A stretch of 64,000 nucleotides of DNA from JAOARY01 sp045345765 (GCA_045345765.1 CP148265.1:682001-746000), one strand, 5' to 3'. Positions 45,719 to 60,351 are shown, counted from the stretch's first letter. The notes: generated by a model from the sequence alone, not told the origin. Made by a program: numbers and translations.

Positions 45719-46237
45719 TTATTTTATCTCATAAGAACCTATTACTATAAAAATAGAGTCTTGCTCACAATAAGCTCCTCTATTATCACTTCTAGGTACC
45801 AAAAGCATGTGATTAGCAGGAACTTGCCAGTCTTTTCTTAAATCTTTACCTTGAGTTATATCAAGTATTCCACCTTCTTTGCTATCTATTATCTTAGCAT
45901 TACCACCTCTTAATATAAACTGCGTAGACTGAGGAAATATGATGCTTTTTCCTTTAGAAACATTAACTATATTAAATTCATTATCTTTTTTTATAGAATT
46001 ATTTATTTGTTCATCTATTTTTTGATTATCATCAGTATTAGTATTTATTTGATTTATTTTATTTTCTAAATACATATTATTATCTAAAATCAATTTATCA
46101 ACATAGGATTTTGTAACAACTGGATCTTCTTTGGATCCAGGCTCAAATGAAGAAGCTCTAACCATAATTGAACTTGCAATTATAAAGGAGATTGTTATAC
46201 AAAATATATCTTTTTTATTTTTTATAAAATTACTCAC
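45719..46237 (-). CDS. Exported or membrane-anchored protein of unknown function
   Basis: A 172-aa protein. Residues 1-30 contain a hydrophobic stretch (IFCITISFIIASSIMVRAS) that acts as an anchor or signal peptide. A segment SFEPGSKEDPVVTKSYVDKL and a short coiled-coil-like stretch (about 45-75) follow, and then a compact C-terminal domain (GKSIIFPQSTQFILRGGNA, ANHMLLVPRSD, IFIVIGSYEIK). I recognise no named domain, although EPGSxxDPVVTxSYVD recurs in many clostridial proteins. GTG start behind GGAGGG. It follows endoA. Confidence 0.65.
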   Translation of the reverse strand: MSNFIKNKKDIFCITISFIIASSIMVRASSFEPGSKEDPVVTKSYVDKLILDNNMYLENKINQINTNTDDNQKIDEQINNSIKKDNEFNIVNVSKGKSIIFPQSTQFILRGGNAKIIDSKEGGILDITQGKDLRKDWQVPANHMLLVPRSDNRGAYCEQDSIFIVIGSYEIK

Positions 46238-46312
46238 ATTAATCCCTCCAATTATTATTCATAATAATTATAACATTTAATAAACTTATTAAATAGGTAT
46301 TTAAAATTTACA

Positions 46313-46352
46313 AAAAAAACTTATGAGGAATGATTATTCCTCATAAGTTTTT
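46313..46352 (-). terminator. Terminator of the alr-endoA operon
   Basis: AAAAACTTATGAGGAA and TTCCTCATAAGTTTTT form a 16-bp perfect stem around TGATTA, starting at the endoA stop codon. Confidence 0.85.
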
Positions 46353-46728
46353 AATTTTTTGAATTCATCATAATAAGTCCTAAGCTTATTTGTATTGACT
46401 CATCTACCTTATTCATCATATCGCCATCAAAATGACCGATTTTTTCTCTTAGTCTTTTTTTATCAATAGTTCTTATCTGTTCTAATAAAACTACTGAATC
46501 TTTACTTAATCCAAAATCATTTTGATTTATCTCTACATGTGTAGGCAGTTTTCCTTTGTTTATCTGAGAAGTTATAGCCGCAACAATTATAGTTGGACTA
46601 TATTTATTTCCTATATTATTTTGTAAAACCAAAACAGGTCTAACACCACCCTGTTCTGAACCTACAACAGGGCTAAGATCAGCATAGAAAATATCTCCTC
46701 TTCTAACTTCTACTCTTTTTTTACTCAC
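46351..46728 (-). CDS. ndoA: EndoA/MazF-family mRNA interferase
   Basis: A 125-aa toxin of the EndoA (MazF) group, which cuts single-stranded mRNA at specific short sites. Matches: [21 protein letters not shown] (cited as [20 protein letters not shown]), [27 protein letters not shown] (cited as [20 protein letters not shown]), [21 protein letters not shown] 46728 is preferred and overlaps the antitoxin stop codon; the in-frame ATG at 46749 has a weak ribosome site. It is preceded by alr and the antitoxin gene, as in Bacillus. Confidence 0.93.
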   Translation of the reverse strand: MSKKRVEVRRGDIFYADLSPVVGSEQGGVRPVLVLQNNIGNKYSPTIIVAAITSQINKGKLPTHVEINQNDFGLSKDSVVLLEQIRTIDKKRLREKIGHFDGDMMNKVDESIQISLGLIMMNSKN

Positions 46729-46954
46729 AATCAGCCATCTTCCCTTCATAATACTCTAAGGAAGACACATCTAAAGTAAAACCTAATTCTGATAAATGAA
46801 TATTTATATTACCCATTTCAATATATCCTAAAATCATCTTTTTATTGTAATTACTAAGCTCGTCATTATTAAATTCTAGAGTTTTTAAAGGTAATAAATC
46901 AAAATTTGCTTTTGACATTTTTCTTTGAAGAACAAAAGGCCAATTTTTATTCAA
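46721..46954 (-). CDS. EndoAI-like antitoxin with divergent N-terminal half
   Basis: A 77-aa protein starting at TTG 46954 behind GGAGGG. The C-terminal part [20 protein letters not shown] resembles the EndoA-binding tail of EndoAI in Bacillus (GYIEMGKINLGIA), and its position between alr and endoA is the same. The N-terminal half, however, shows no ribbon-helix-helix pattern ([20 protein letters not shown]), so DNA binding and autoregulation may be lost or altered. The stop overlaps the toxin start by 8 nt, keeping coupling. Confidence 0.75.
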   Translation of the reverse strand: MNKNWPFVLQRKMSKANFDLLPLKTLEFNNDELSNYNKKMILGYIEMGNINIHLSELGFTLDVSSLEYYEGKMADCE

Positions 46955-46982
46955 GAAAATCCCTCCAGATTTTATTATCTTT

Positions 46983-48143
46983 TTATTTTATCAGATAATC
47001 TAGTTTATGTAAAATCTTTTTGTTTAGTATATAAAATCTAGGCACTCTTCTTGAAATCATACAAAGTATTTCATAATCAATTGTATTTAATATATTAGAA
47101 ATTCTTCTTATACCAAAATCTTTACTATCATCAAATATAACAACTTCTTGACCAATTTTTATTTCATCATCCTCTAAATCAACCATACATTGATCCATGC
47201 ATATATTTCCTACCTGATTATAAGACTTATCATTTATCTTTACATTAATTTTACCACTAAGCATCCTTGTAAATCCATCTGCATATCCAATAGACAGAGT
47301 CGCGATATTAGTATCTTTCTTTGCATGATATTTAAATCCATAACTAATACCTTGATCTTTTTTCACTCTTTTAAACATTGATACTGTAGTTTTAAGTGTC
47401 ATGACAGGTCGAACATCTAAATCACATTTATTTACTTCATCTGATGGATAGTGACCATATAGTAAAATTCCTGGTCTAACCATATCTAAATGTAATTCTT
47501 TTAAATCCATCAAAGTTGCACTATTTGACACATGTTTTATTGGTATTTTAATATTTTCATTCTCTAATAAATCTATAATATTTTTATATCTCTTATATTG
47601 TTTTAAAGTTATATTCTTGTCTTTTTCATCTGCTTTAGGAAAATGTGTATATATACCCTCTAAATATATATTGTCCAAATCATTTATCATTTTAATATTT
47701 TTTATTAAATCATCATCTATTAAAAATCCTAATCTAGACATCCCAGTATCTATCTTTATATGTACTCTGGCTTTTTTATTCATTTTTTTTGCTAATCTAT
47801 CTAATCTTATAGCAGATTTTAACTTATAAATTGTAAAACTTATATCATTTTTTATCGCTAGATTAAAAGACCATTCATTAATATAACCTAAACATAAAAT
47901 TGGCTTTTTTATATTTTTACTTCTTAATTCCAAACCTTCTTGAAGTGTTGCTACAGCAAAATAATCAACACCCTGTTCTTCAAGTACTTTAGCAATTTGT
48001 ACAGCTCCATGTCCATAAGCATCAGCTTTTAATACCGCACATACTTTAGTGTGTTCCTTTAGTATTTTTTTTACTTCATTAAAATTATTAATTAAATTAT
48101 CCAAATTTATTTCAACCCAAGTTGACTTTAAATCATCATACAA
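46983..48143 (-). CDS. alr: Alanine racemase
   Basis: A 386-aa PLP enzyme making D-alanine for peptidoglycan. It carries the PLP-lysine motif VCAVLKADAYGHGAVQIA, HIKIDTGMSRLGFL, HVSNSATLMDL, MVRPGILLYGHYPSD, the catalytic Tyr in ISYGFKYHA, and VGNICMDQCMVDLEDDE (cited as VGNICMDQCMVDL). TTG start with GGAGGGG 6 nt upstream. It lies between acpS and the antitoxin/endoA pair. Confidence 0.96.
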   Translation of the reverse strand: MYDDLKSTWVEINLDNLINNFNEVKKILKEHTKVCAVLKADAYGHGAVQIAKVLEEQGVDYFAVATLQEGLELRSKNIKKPILCLGYINEWSFNLAIKNDISFTIYKLKSAIRLDRLAKKMNKKARVHIKIDTGMSRLGFLIDDDLIKNIKMINDLDNIYLEGIYTHFPKADEKDKNITLKQYKRYKNIIDLLENENIKIPIKHVSNSATLMDLKELHLDMVRPGILLYGHYPSDEVNKCDLDVRPVMTLKTTVSMFKRVKKDQGISYGFKYHAKKDTNIATLSIGYADGFTRMLSGKINVKINDKSYNQVGNICMDQCMVDLEDDEIKIGQEVVIFDDSKDFGIRRISNILNTIDYEILCMISRRVPRFYILNKKILHKLDYLIK

Positions 48144-48216
48144 TATTTTCCCCTCCCATATTAATCTCTATAAAACCCCAATATACCATTGTTAATATGG
48201 ACTTTATCCCCCCTTT

Positions 48217-48591
48217 TTAGTTTAATACAATACAATTTGCAACAGCATAATTTTTACTATGAGAAATACTAACCATTATATTTTGTACCCTAAAATGATT
48301 ACAAATATTCTTTAAATTTTTATTAATTTTAATATAAGGCTTCCCAAGCTCATCCCTTAGAACAATTACATCGTTGAAATTAAATTCCCTTATGCCTGTA
48401 CCAATAGCTTTTGAAAAAGCTTCTTTAGCAGCAAAATTACCTGCTATTGTTAATATATTATATTTTTTTTCTTCAAACATTTCTATTTCTTCTTCATGAA
48501 ATACCCTAGTTAAAAAGTTTTTATTTTTTTCTATAGCTTTTTTTATTCTTTGAACTTCTACTATATCTATTCCTATTCCATATATATTCAT
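48217..48591 (-). CDS. acpS: Holo-[acyl-carrier-protein] synthase
   Basis: A 124-aa phosphopantetheinyl transferase activating ACP for lipid synthesis. IYGIGIDIVEVQRIKKAI, FAAKEAFSKAIGTGI and VSISHSKNYAVA (metal and CoA sites) match. It begins 14 nt after a coiled-coil protein gene and has a weak ribosome site, so translation may depend on the upstream gene. Confidence 0.93.
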   Translation of the reverse strand: MNIYGIGIDIVEVQRIKKAIEKNKNFLTRVFHEEEIEMFEEKKYNILTIAGNFAAKEAFSKAIGTGIREFNFNDVIVLRDELGKPYIKINKNLKNICNHFRVQNIMVSISHSKNYAVANCIVLN

Positions 48592-48604
48592 CTTTAATCG
48601 ATCC

Positions 48605-49225
48605 TTATTTTAAAAATTTTTTATCTAATTTCTCCATTTCTTCATAACCAACTAAACCATGTAAAAAAGAATACATACTATCAATCCTACTATCTAATTC
48701 TTCTCTTTTTTCTCTTAAATTATCTAATTCTATTCTAAGTTCTTCTATTTTTTTATTTGTATAATCTAAGTTTTTCTTGTCATTTGACAGATTATTATAT
48801 ATATATTTTATGATAATCTGAAGAAGAGATTCATTTAATTCACCTATTTTTAAAGGTAATTCATCCTTTGTAAGCTCAATATCTTTCATCTGCTCATTTA
48901 TTTTTTCAATTTCTGCCTTCGTTTTATCTAATTCTACTTCTGCCTTAATATTTTCTTCTTCATTTAATTTTTGCGATAATAAAACAATTTTAGCCATAAG
49001 CTTTCTTTTTTCATCGTTTAAAGTATTTAATTTAAAATCTAATTTTGGTCCATTTTTTATAAGAACTTCTATTTCATTTGCTATATTCAACATTTCTTTA
49101 TCCTTCGTTGCTTTTAAAATATCTTTAAATGGCTCATACTCTATTAATGTTGGTATTTTTTTTATTTTTAATATTTTCTTAGCTAATTTTATATGCTTAT
49201 CATCCTTATTCCCTAAAAAAAACAT
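48605..49225 (-). CDS. Coiled-coil protein of unknown function upstream of acpS
   Basis: A 206-aa soluble protein, dominated by charged coiled coil (about 55-190; heptad-rich EELRIELDNLREKREELDSR). The short N-terminal stretch MFFLGNKDDKHIKLAKKILK has no membrane segment long enough to anchor it. ATG 49225 follows GAAAGAGG; the upstream extension lacks a ribosome site. Family not recognised. It may lead an operon with acpS, alr and the toxin-antitoxin pair. Confidence 0.6.
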   Translation of the reverse strand: MFFLGNKDDKHIKLAKKILKIKKIPTLIEYEPFKDILKATKDKEMLNIANEIEVLIKNGPKLDFKLNTLNDEKRKLMAKIVLLSQKLNEEENIKAEVELDKTKAEIEKINEQMKDIELTKDELPLKIGELNESLLQIIIKYIYNNLSNDKKNLDYTNKKIEELRIELDNLREKREELDSRIDSMYSFLHGLVGYEEMEKLDKKFLK

Positions 49226-49415
49226 ATATATACCTCTTTCATTTATATTTTTCACTCTGTCAAAACCCAAAACAAATATATTCAAACAAATTTTATGTAA
49301 TTTTTGTTTCACTAAGTTTATCGTTATAAATACCATAGTAATTAAGTTACAAATTATTTAATATAGTTAATGAAAATATATAATATCTTCTTATATGTTT
49401 ACAAATTTATTAACA

Positions 49416-49449
49416 ATAAAGTCCAAATCAATATTGATTTGGACTTTAT
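49416..49449 (-). terminator. Terminator of the atp operon
   Basis: ATAAAGTCCAAATCA and TGATTTGGACTTTAT form a 15-bp perfect stem, just past the atpC stop codon. Confidence 0.85.
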
Positions 49450-49452
49450 AAT

Positions 49453-49830
49453 TTATTTTTTATTTGCTATTTTTATTCTATTTTCAGCTTTTTGTGCTTC
49501 TTTTTTAGACTCTCTGTCATCATTAGCCAATGCTTTTTCCTTAGCTTTTTTTGCTCTATCTAAATCAATTTCTTCTGGCCATTCAGCAGCTTCTGTTATT
49601 ATAGTTGCTTTATTATTAAAAAACTTTACAAATCCACCAGCAAGTGCAGCTTCTTTGAATCTGCCATCTTTTTTAATTTTTATAACACCTATATCTAGTG
49701 GCGATACGTAATTAACATGATCTGCCATCAGACCCACATCACCTTCAATAGTTTTAACAACAGCCATTTGCACATCATCATGAAAAAACTCTTTATCAGG
49801 AGAAATTACTTTTAAATTAAAAGTACTCAT
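49453..49830 (-). CDS. atpC: ATP synthase epsilon subunit
   Basis: A 125-aa F1 stalk subunit. The beta-barrel N-terminal domain (MSTFNLKVISPDKEFF, TIEGDVGLMADHVNYVSPL, GGFVKFFNNKATII) and the C-terminal helical arm (DRAKKAKEKALAN ... KAENRIKIA) are present. Last gene of the atp operon, 5 nt after atpD. Confidence 0.95.
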   Translation of the reverse strand: MSTFNLKVISPDKEFFHDDVQMAVVKTIEGDVGLMADHVNYVSPLDIGVIKIKKDGRFKEAALAGGFVKFFNNKATIITEAAEWPEEIDLDRAKKAKEKALANDDRESKKEAQKAENRIKIANKK

Positions 49831-49835
49831 TATAT

Positions 49836-52105
<2,270 letters not shown>

Positions 52106-52135
52106 ATTTCCACCTCCTAACTAGAGGAATTTACT

Positions 52136-54190
<2,055 letters not shown>

Positions 54191-54203
<13 letters not shown>

Positions 54204-54700
54204 TTGACTTCCCCTACCTCTTGGATAAAGTCATCAATCAATCTTTCATGTTCAGCCATATCTAAACTCTTATCAATTACTTTTGAAGCTGCCATTAAAG
54301 CAATTTGAGAAACTTCATCTTTAAGATCATTTCTAGCTTTAGAAACTTCTAATTCTATTTCTTTATTAGCTTTTTTAAGAATCTTAGTAGCTTCATTTTT
54401 AGCCTCTTCTATAATCTCTAACGACTTAACTTCGCCTTTTTTTCTAGCTTCGTTGATGATTTGTTGACCTTCTTCTTTAGATTCTTCTATTTTCTTTAAA
54501 TACTCTCTTTTGTAATCTTCAGCTTCCTTAACAGCTACGTCTGCCTTATTTAATTGATCTTCTATTCCTTTTTGTCTCTTTTGCATATATTCTGTAACTG
54601 GCTTAAAAAGAAGTTTTTTCATAAATGCAAATAATACTATAGTATTTAATATTTGAAGACCAAATGTAACTAAATTAGACTGCACTAAACTTTCGTTCAA
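54191..54700 (-). CDS. atpF: ATP synthase b subunit
   Basis: A 169-aa peripheral-stalk subunit: one membrane helix (FGLQILNTIVLFAFMKKLLF) and then a long charged coiled coil, ending in IDDFIQEVGEVKWQN. TTG 54700 is preceded by AAAGGAGG; the ATG at 54718 overlaps that ribosome site. Confidence 0.95.
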
Positions 54701-54748
54701 AACAAATCCTCCTTTCAAAAAGGTTTATAATATTCTTTTTTGAAAATC

Positions 54749-55030
<282 letters not shown>

Positions 55031-55107
55031 TTAAAATTCAACTTAATAATTTATCAATTTTATCTTAAAATAACTATCTAACTATTTAATACTTATAAAG
55101 CATTGCC

Positions 55108-55674
<567 letters not shown>

Positions 55675-55687
55675 TTAGACTCTTGGG

Positions 55688-56359
55688 TTAATCCATAGCC
55701 ATAGCTATAAATACCATTGTTAACATGGAAAATATAAATGATTGTAAAACACCTGAAAATACATCAAAATACATATGAAGCATTGCAGGTACCGGTATTA
55801 CACTAAAAAAGCCTAATGCACCATATAATAGTTGCATTATAATAAGCCCTCCAACTATATTCCCAAAAAGACGGAAAGATAGCGATATTGGATTTGCTAA
55901 TTCACCTATAATATTCAGTGGTAAAAGAGCTGGGATTGGCTCTAAAAACCCTTTTAAATATCCGCCTACACCATTTTTTTTAGCTCCAAAGTAATGAGTT
56001 AAAACAAATGTTATTATGGCAAGAGCAAATGTAGTATTTACATCAGCAGTTGGTGGTCTTACACCAAATAGTCCTGATAGATTTGCAAATATCAAAAATA
56101 TCATCAAAGTCCCTATATAAGGAGCAAAAGCTCTTTTGTCTTCACCCATCGTTTGATCTACTAAGTTATAAATACCATCTACCAACATTTCGGCAATATT
56201 TTGTTTGCCATCTGGAACCTTTTTAAGACTTTTACCTAAGATATAAGATATTATTATTAAAATAAGCATTATACCCCAAGTATTAATTATTGTCTCTGTT
56301 ATTGCATAATCAGTTCCAGGAATAAAAAATATCTGTTTAGGTCCTGAAATTCCACCCAT
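55688..56359 (-). CDS. atpB: ATP synthase a subunit
   Basis: A 223-aa stator membrane subunit with about six segments. The essential Arg lies in PISLSFRLFGNIVGG, with the C-terminal YFDVFSGVLQSFIFSMLTMVF region (cited as FDVFSGVLQSFIFSMLTM) typical. It follows the I-like gene after 3 nt and precedes the double c gene. Confidence 0.96.
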   Translation of the reverse strand: MGGISGPKQIFFIPGTDYAITETIINTWGIMLILIIISYILGKSLKKVPDGKQNIAEMLVDGIYNLVDQTMGEDKRAFAPYIGTLMIFLIFANLSGLFGVRPPTADVNTTFALAIITFVLTHYFGAKKNGVGGYLKGFLEPIPALLPLNIIGELANPISLSFRLFGNIVGGLIIMQLLYGALGFFSVIPVPAMLHMYFDVFSGVLQSFIFSMLTMVFIAMAMD

Positions 56360-56362
56360 TTA

Positions 56363-56770
56363 TCATTTTACCTCCTTTCTGACACTATTTAATTCCACTT
56401 TTTTTCTATATCCAAACAAATTTGATAATAGTATGTAAAATTTAGGTATTATCAAACCTGATATAGCCCCATAAGGATTCATATTTGGCGATTTTATTGA
56501 CATATAAATAACAATGCCTGTTAGCAGATATCTTATATAATATCTTGAACCTGCATACACCTGTGCTTTTGCGCTATCCATTCTAACCGCTTTGTTTAGT
56601 GTTGATGCTAACAGTACAAAATTAAGTATCGCAAAAATTGTTCCAAATAAAAGTCCTATAATCATTTTTTTATCTAATATACCTATAAAAAAATAAATAA
56701 CAGCAACTGCTAAAGCCATAAAAATTGTACCTCTTACAACTTCATAAACTGTATCAATTAATTTCTTCAA
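56363..56770 (-). CDS. atpI: ATP synthase subunit I (AtpI)
   Basis: A 135-aa membrane protein with four segments, of the ATP synthase I chain family, an assembly helper for the c-ring in sodium-type ATP synthases. KKMIIGLLFGTIFAILNFVLL (cited as MIIGLLFGTIFAILNFVLL) and RYYIRYLLTGIVIYMSIKSP (cited as RYYIRYLLTGIVIYMS) fit. I place the start at TTG 56770; starting earlier would overlap the previous coding region with no benefit. Confidence 0.8.
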   Translation of the reverse strand: MKKLIDTVYEVVRGTIFMALAVAVIYFFIGILDKKMIIGLLFGTIFAILNFVLLASTLNKAVRMDSAKAQVYAGSRYYIRYLLTGIVIYMSIKSPNMNPYGAISGLIIPKFYILLSNLFGYRKKVELNSVRKEVK

Positions 56771-56786
56771 AACAAAAACACATCCT

Positions 56787-57026
56787 TTAACTATCTTTGT
56801 CTTTCTTGTCAATACTCTTCATTGTAAGCTTAAATAAATTTAAAAACGCTGCTCCAATTCCTAAAAATAGAAATATAAAAAATAGCAAGTTTCCTGTTTT
56901 AAACTTCAAATCCATAATATAACCTAAATAAGCACCACCAACCATAGGTACAATCATAGAAAGTCCTAACTGTGTTACTAAAGCCAAGTTTTTTAAAGCA
57001 TGAAACATCTTTTTATTTTCATTCAT
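56787..57026 (-). CDS. atpZ: AtpZ/AtpI-family protein
   Basis: A 79-aa membrane protein with two helices and the family glycine pattern (LGLSMIVPMVGGAYLGYIMD; FFIFLFLGIGAAFLNLFKL cited as FLGIGAAFLNLFK). It is the first gene of the atp operon and probably forms an ion channel or assembly factor with AtpI. ATG behind GGGAG. The upstream 57027-57340 is very AT-rich with no gene seen; it should hold the operon promoter. Confidence 0.85.
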   Translation of the reverse strand: MNENKKMFHALKNLALVTQLGLSMIVPMVGGAYLGYIMDLKFKTGNLLFFIFLFLGIGAAFLNLFKLTMKSIDKKDKDS

Positions 57027-57545
57027 AATCCTAACTCCCTAGATACCTAATTCACTCGAAGAATTGATACCCCATTATATGTACATTTACTCAATTAAAA
57101 GATTATCATAATTCATTTTATTTTTTTTCTAAAAATTTCGACAATTATTTTTTACAATGATTATTTTATAAACAATTAATTTTTTTGCCTAATTTTCTAA
57201 TTTATAATCATGATTATCAAATTTTAAAGTAAATTAAATATTTGCATTCCAATAGTTTAAATCCATAAATTAAATCTATAAAATGCAAATATTATTTTAA
57301 TTATTTTTTAAATTGTTTTAAGTCCACATATAAATTATATATTATTCTTAACAATCTTTTCAACTATAATTTAATTTAAAATGATTTTTACGTATAAATA
57401 AAAATCATTTTTTTATCTTCATAAGCTTTGATTTGCCTCTAGGAAATCATTTTTTCCACTACCTATTATTCAGAATATTCTTTTTCTTGTTTATTCTGTT
57501 TTTTCTTATTTCTTTTTAAATCAATAAGACTTTAGAAATATATTT
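57027..57545. other. AT-rich spacer between mnaA and the atp operon
   Basis: A 519-bp gene-free stretch. It holds a hairpin AAAATGATTTTTA ... ATAAAAATCATTTT (57378-57413), likely ending the mnaA transcript, and a TATAAT-like box at about 57074-57079 on the minus strand without a good -35. I see nothing else. Confidence 0.5.
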
Positions 57546-58655
57546 TTATAAATTTCTTTCTTTTAAAATTTGTGCTATTCTTTTACATGCTTTTCCATCA
57601 CCATATGGATTTGTTGCATTTTTCATCTTATTGTATTCATCTTTATCATTTAATAACAATGATATATTTTCTTTTATATTTTTTTTATCAACACCTATAA
57701 CTTTAACAGTTCCATATTCAACAGCTTCAGGTCTTTCTGTTTCAGTTCTTAAGACCAAAACAGGCTTTCCAAAAGCTGGTGCTTCTTCTTGTATTCCACC
57801 GGAATCTGTAAGTATCATATAAGATTTTTTTATTAAATTTGCAAAAGGTTCATAATCTAAAGGTTCTATTAATTTAATTCTCTTATTATCACCCATTATC
57901 TCTTTTGCTAATTTTCTTATATTTGGATTTAAATGCATTGGGAAAATTACAATAAAATCTTCATTAGATTCTACTTCCTCTTTTATAGCTGTAAATATAT
58001 CTTCCATTGGTTTACCCCAATTTTCCCTTCTATGGCATGTTAATAATGCTACTTTTTTACCTTCAAAATCTATATCGTCAATTTCATTGTTAAATAAATA
58101 ATTATTTTGCACTACATCCATAAGGGCATCTATAACTGTATTTCCTGTTACAAATATGTCCTCTTTTGAAATATTTTCTTTAAGAAGATTATTTTCATTC
58201 CCTTTCGTTGGCGAAAAGTGTAATTTTGCCATTCTTCCAGTTAACATTCTATTCATTTCTTCTGGATATGGCGAATATATATTTCCTGATCTAAGACCAG
58301 CTTCAACATGCCCAACAGGTATTTTTTGATAAAATGCAGCCAATGCTGATGCAAATGTAGTAGTTGTATCGCCATGAACTAACAATATATCTGGTTTATA
58401 ATTAATAAGTATTTCTTCCATGCCTTTTATTATTTTATTGGTTATATCACTTATAGTCTGACCATGTTCCATTATATCAAGATCAAAATCAGGCTCTATT
58501 GAAAATAAATTTAAAACTTGATCTAACATCTCTCTATGCTGTGCAGTTACACAAACTTTAACTTCAAATTCATCATGTTTTTTTAACTCTTTAACAAGTG
58601 GTGCCATCTTTATAGCCTCTGGTCTAGTTCCAAAAACAACCATAATTTTCTTCAT
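57546..58655 (-). CDS. mnaA: UDP-N-acetylglucosamine 2-epimerase (non-hydrolysing)
   Basis: A 369-aa enzyme interconverting UDP-GlcNAc and UDP-ManNAc. MVVFGTRPEAIKMAPLV, CVTAQHREMLDQVL, LLVHGDTTTTFASALAAFY, HVEAGLRSG, PEEMNRML, ILTDSGGIQEEAPAFGKPVLVLRTETERPEA (cited as DSGGIQEEAPAFGKPVLVLR) are all typical. UDP-ManNAc would feed the TagA-like enzyme at 42 kb for a linkage unit. Adjacent to tagO. Confidence 0.96.
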   Translation of the reverse strand: MKKIMVVFGTRPEAIKMAPLVKELKKHDEFEVKVCVTAQHREMLDQVLNLFSIEPDFDLDIMEHGQTISDITNKIIKGMEEILINYKPDILLVHGDTTTTFASALAAFYQKIPVGHVEAGLRSGNIYSPYPEEMNRMLTGRMAKLHFSPTKGNENNLLKENISKEDIFVTGNTVIDALMDVVQNNYLFNNEIDDIDFEGKKVALLTCHRRENWGKPMEDIFTAIKEEVESNEDFIVIFPMHLNPNIRKLAKEIMGDNKRIKLIEPLDYEPFANLIKKSYMILTDSGGIQEEAPAFGKPVLVLRTETERPEAVEYGTVKVIGVDKKNIKENISLLLNDKDEYNKMKNATNPYGDGKACKRIAQILKERNL

Positions 58656-58795
58656 TCAACTCACCTCTGTTTGTTTATTTTTATACATTTTTTATTATAT
58701 TTATAAATTTTCTTTCATTAAATATATATTAAGAATAAATTTGATTTTTTTTTAACTCTCAAAACTCTCATAAACAAATCAAAAACTAAAATAAA

Positions 58796-58850
58796 ACTAA
58801 GTTTATTTAATTCATCTTTTTAGCAAATAGATAAAATAAACAAACTTAGT
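58796..58850 (-). terminator. Terminator of tagO
   Basis: ACTAAGTTTATTT pairs, with a 2-nt bulge, with AAATAAACAAACTTAGT. It lies 12 nt past the tagO stop codon. Confidence 0.55.
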
Positions 58851-58862
58851 CTTAAAAATATT

Positions 58863-59894
58863 TTATTCATCCATAGATGATAATAATTTTAACCTCTTTA
58901 TTCCATAAGTTATTATTATTAAGTTCAAAACTATCACCATAATACATTCGAATTTTGTTGCTTGAGTTAGTAAAACTGCACTAATTCCTAGAAAACAACT
59001 AATTGCATACATTATTAAAACAGTTTGTTTTTGAGATAATCCTTTATCTAAAAGTCTATGATGTAAATGCCCCTTGTCCGCTTGCATTATCGGTTTTTTA
59101 TTTTTAGCTCTTCTTAATATTGCAAATGTTGTATCAAATATAGGCAGACCTAATGCCAACACAGGCACAAATATAGCTAGAGCTGCATATGATTTTATAA
59201 CACCTTCAATAGAAACTACAGCAAGCACATAACCTAAAAACAACGCTCCTGTATCTCCCATAAAAATTTTAGCTGGATTAAAATTATATGGTAAAAATCC
59301 TAAAGCACCACCAGCTAAAGCAATCAAAAGTATCGCTGCATCATATTGCTTATTGTAAAATGCTATAAAAGTAAGTGTTATCGCAGAAATTGCTGATACT
59401 CCACCTGCAAGTCCATCTAAGCCATCTATTAGATTTACTGTATTTGTTATTCCAACAATCCATATAATCGTTATTGGTATACTTAAATAACCCAAAAACA
59501 AGTATTCTCCACCAGAAAATACAAAAGGATTTGTCACAAAATTAATCTTAATTCCAAATGCTATAACCGTAAGTGCTGCTGTTATCTGTCCTAAGAGCTT
59601 TATTTTAGCACTAATTTCTTTAATATCATCAATAATACCAAGTACTATTATTATACTAATACCTATTAAAAGTCCTATAAGTTTTGTAGAAATATCTAAA
59701 GATACAAGCATTGCAACGCTAAAACCCAAAAAAATTGCCACTCCACCAAGTCTTGGTATTGGTTTTTTATGTACTCTTCTATTATCCTTTGGGATATCTA
59801 TTGCATTAATTTTATATGCTAATTTTTTTACAAAAGGCATCGAAAAATAAGATACCATAAATGCTATCAAAAATGCTATAATCAATCTATCCAT
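58863..59894 (-). CDS. tagO: Undecaprenyl-phosphate GlcNAc-1-phosphate transferase (TagO/WecA type)
   Basis: A 343-aa membrane enzyme with about ten segments that makes undecaprenyl-PP-GlcNAc. DNRRVHKKPIPRLGGVAIFLGF (cited as DNRRVHKKPIPRLGGVAIF), IDDIKEISAKIKL, TNTVNLIDGLDGLAGGVSAISA (cited as NLIDGLDGLAGG), FMGDTGALFLGYVLA and ADKGHLHHRLLDKGLSQKQTV (cited as GHLHHRLLDKGLSQKQ) are WecA/TagO marks. With MnaA and the TagA-like enzyme it completes a wall-teichoic-acid-type linkage unit pathway. Confidence 0.93.
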   Translation of the reverse strand: MDRLIIAFLIAFMVSYFSMPFVKKLAYKINAIDIPKDNRRVHKKPIPRLGGVAIFLGFSVAMLVSLDISTKLIGLLIGISIIIVLGIIDDIKEISAKIKLLGQITAALTVIAFGIKINFVTNPFVFSGGEYLFLGYLSIPITIIWIVGITNTVNLIDGLDGLAGGVSAISAITLTFIAFYNKQYDAAILLIALAGGALGFLPYNFNPAKIFMGDTGALFLGYVLAVVSIEGVIKSYAALAIFVPVLALGLPIFDTTFAILRRAKNKKPIMQADKGHLHHRLLDKGLSQKQTVLIMYAISCFLGISAVLLTQATKFECIMVIVLNLIIITYGIKRLKLLSSMDE

Positions 59895-59895
59895 A

Positions 59896-60351
59896 TTAAT
59901 TCTCCTTTTTTAATCTTAAAACCTCTATATTTGCTTCTGATATTAAGTCCATAGCCTTATCGTTTGCGTATTCACCTTCAAATATAATCTTTTTTATACC
60001 TGCATTTATTATAAGTTTGGCACATAATATACATGGCCTTACTGTTGTATATATTACACTTTCTTTTATACTAATACCGTTATATGCAGCTTGGACTATT
60101 GCATTTTGTTCTGCATGAACACCTCTACAAATTTCATGTCTTTCTCCTGATGGGATATTAAGTCTTTGTCTTTCACATCCTATTTTTAAACAATGTTCTA
60201 ATCCTTTTGGTGCACCATTATAACCAGTGCTAAGAATTTGTCTTTCTCTTACAATTACTGCTCCAACATGCCTTCTTATGCATGTTGATCTTGTAGATAC
60301 TAACTTTGCAATATCCATAAAATATTCATCCCAATTAGGTCTTTTATCCAT
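59896..60351 (-). CDS. dCMP deaminase family protein (ComEB type)
   Basis: A 151-aa cytidine/deoxycytidylate deaminase-fold enzyme: GAVIVRERQILSTGYNGAPKGLEHC (cited as STGYNGAPKGLEHC), zinc site HAEQNAIVQAA, and PCILCAKLIINAGIKKIIF (PCxxC). It supplies dUMP for thymidylate synthesis. It ends 1 nt before tagO and shares its strand. Confidence 0.93.
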   Translation of the reverse strand: MDKRPNWDEYFMDIAKLVSTRSTCIRRHVGAVIVRERQILSTGYNGAPKGLEHCLKIGCERQRLNIPSGERHEICRGVHAEQNAIVQAAYNGISIKESVIYTTVRPCILCAKLIINAGIKKIIFEGEYANDKAMDLISEANIEVLRLKKEN

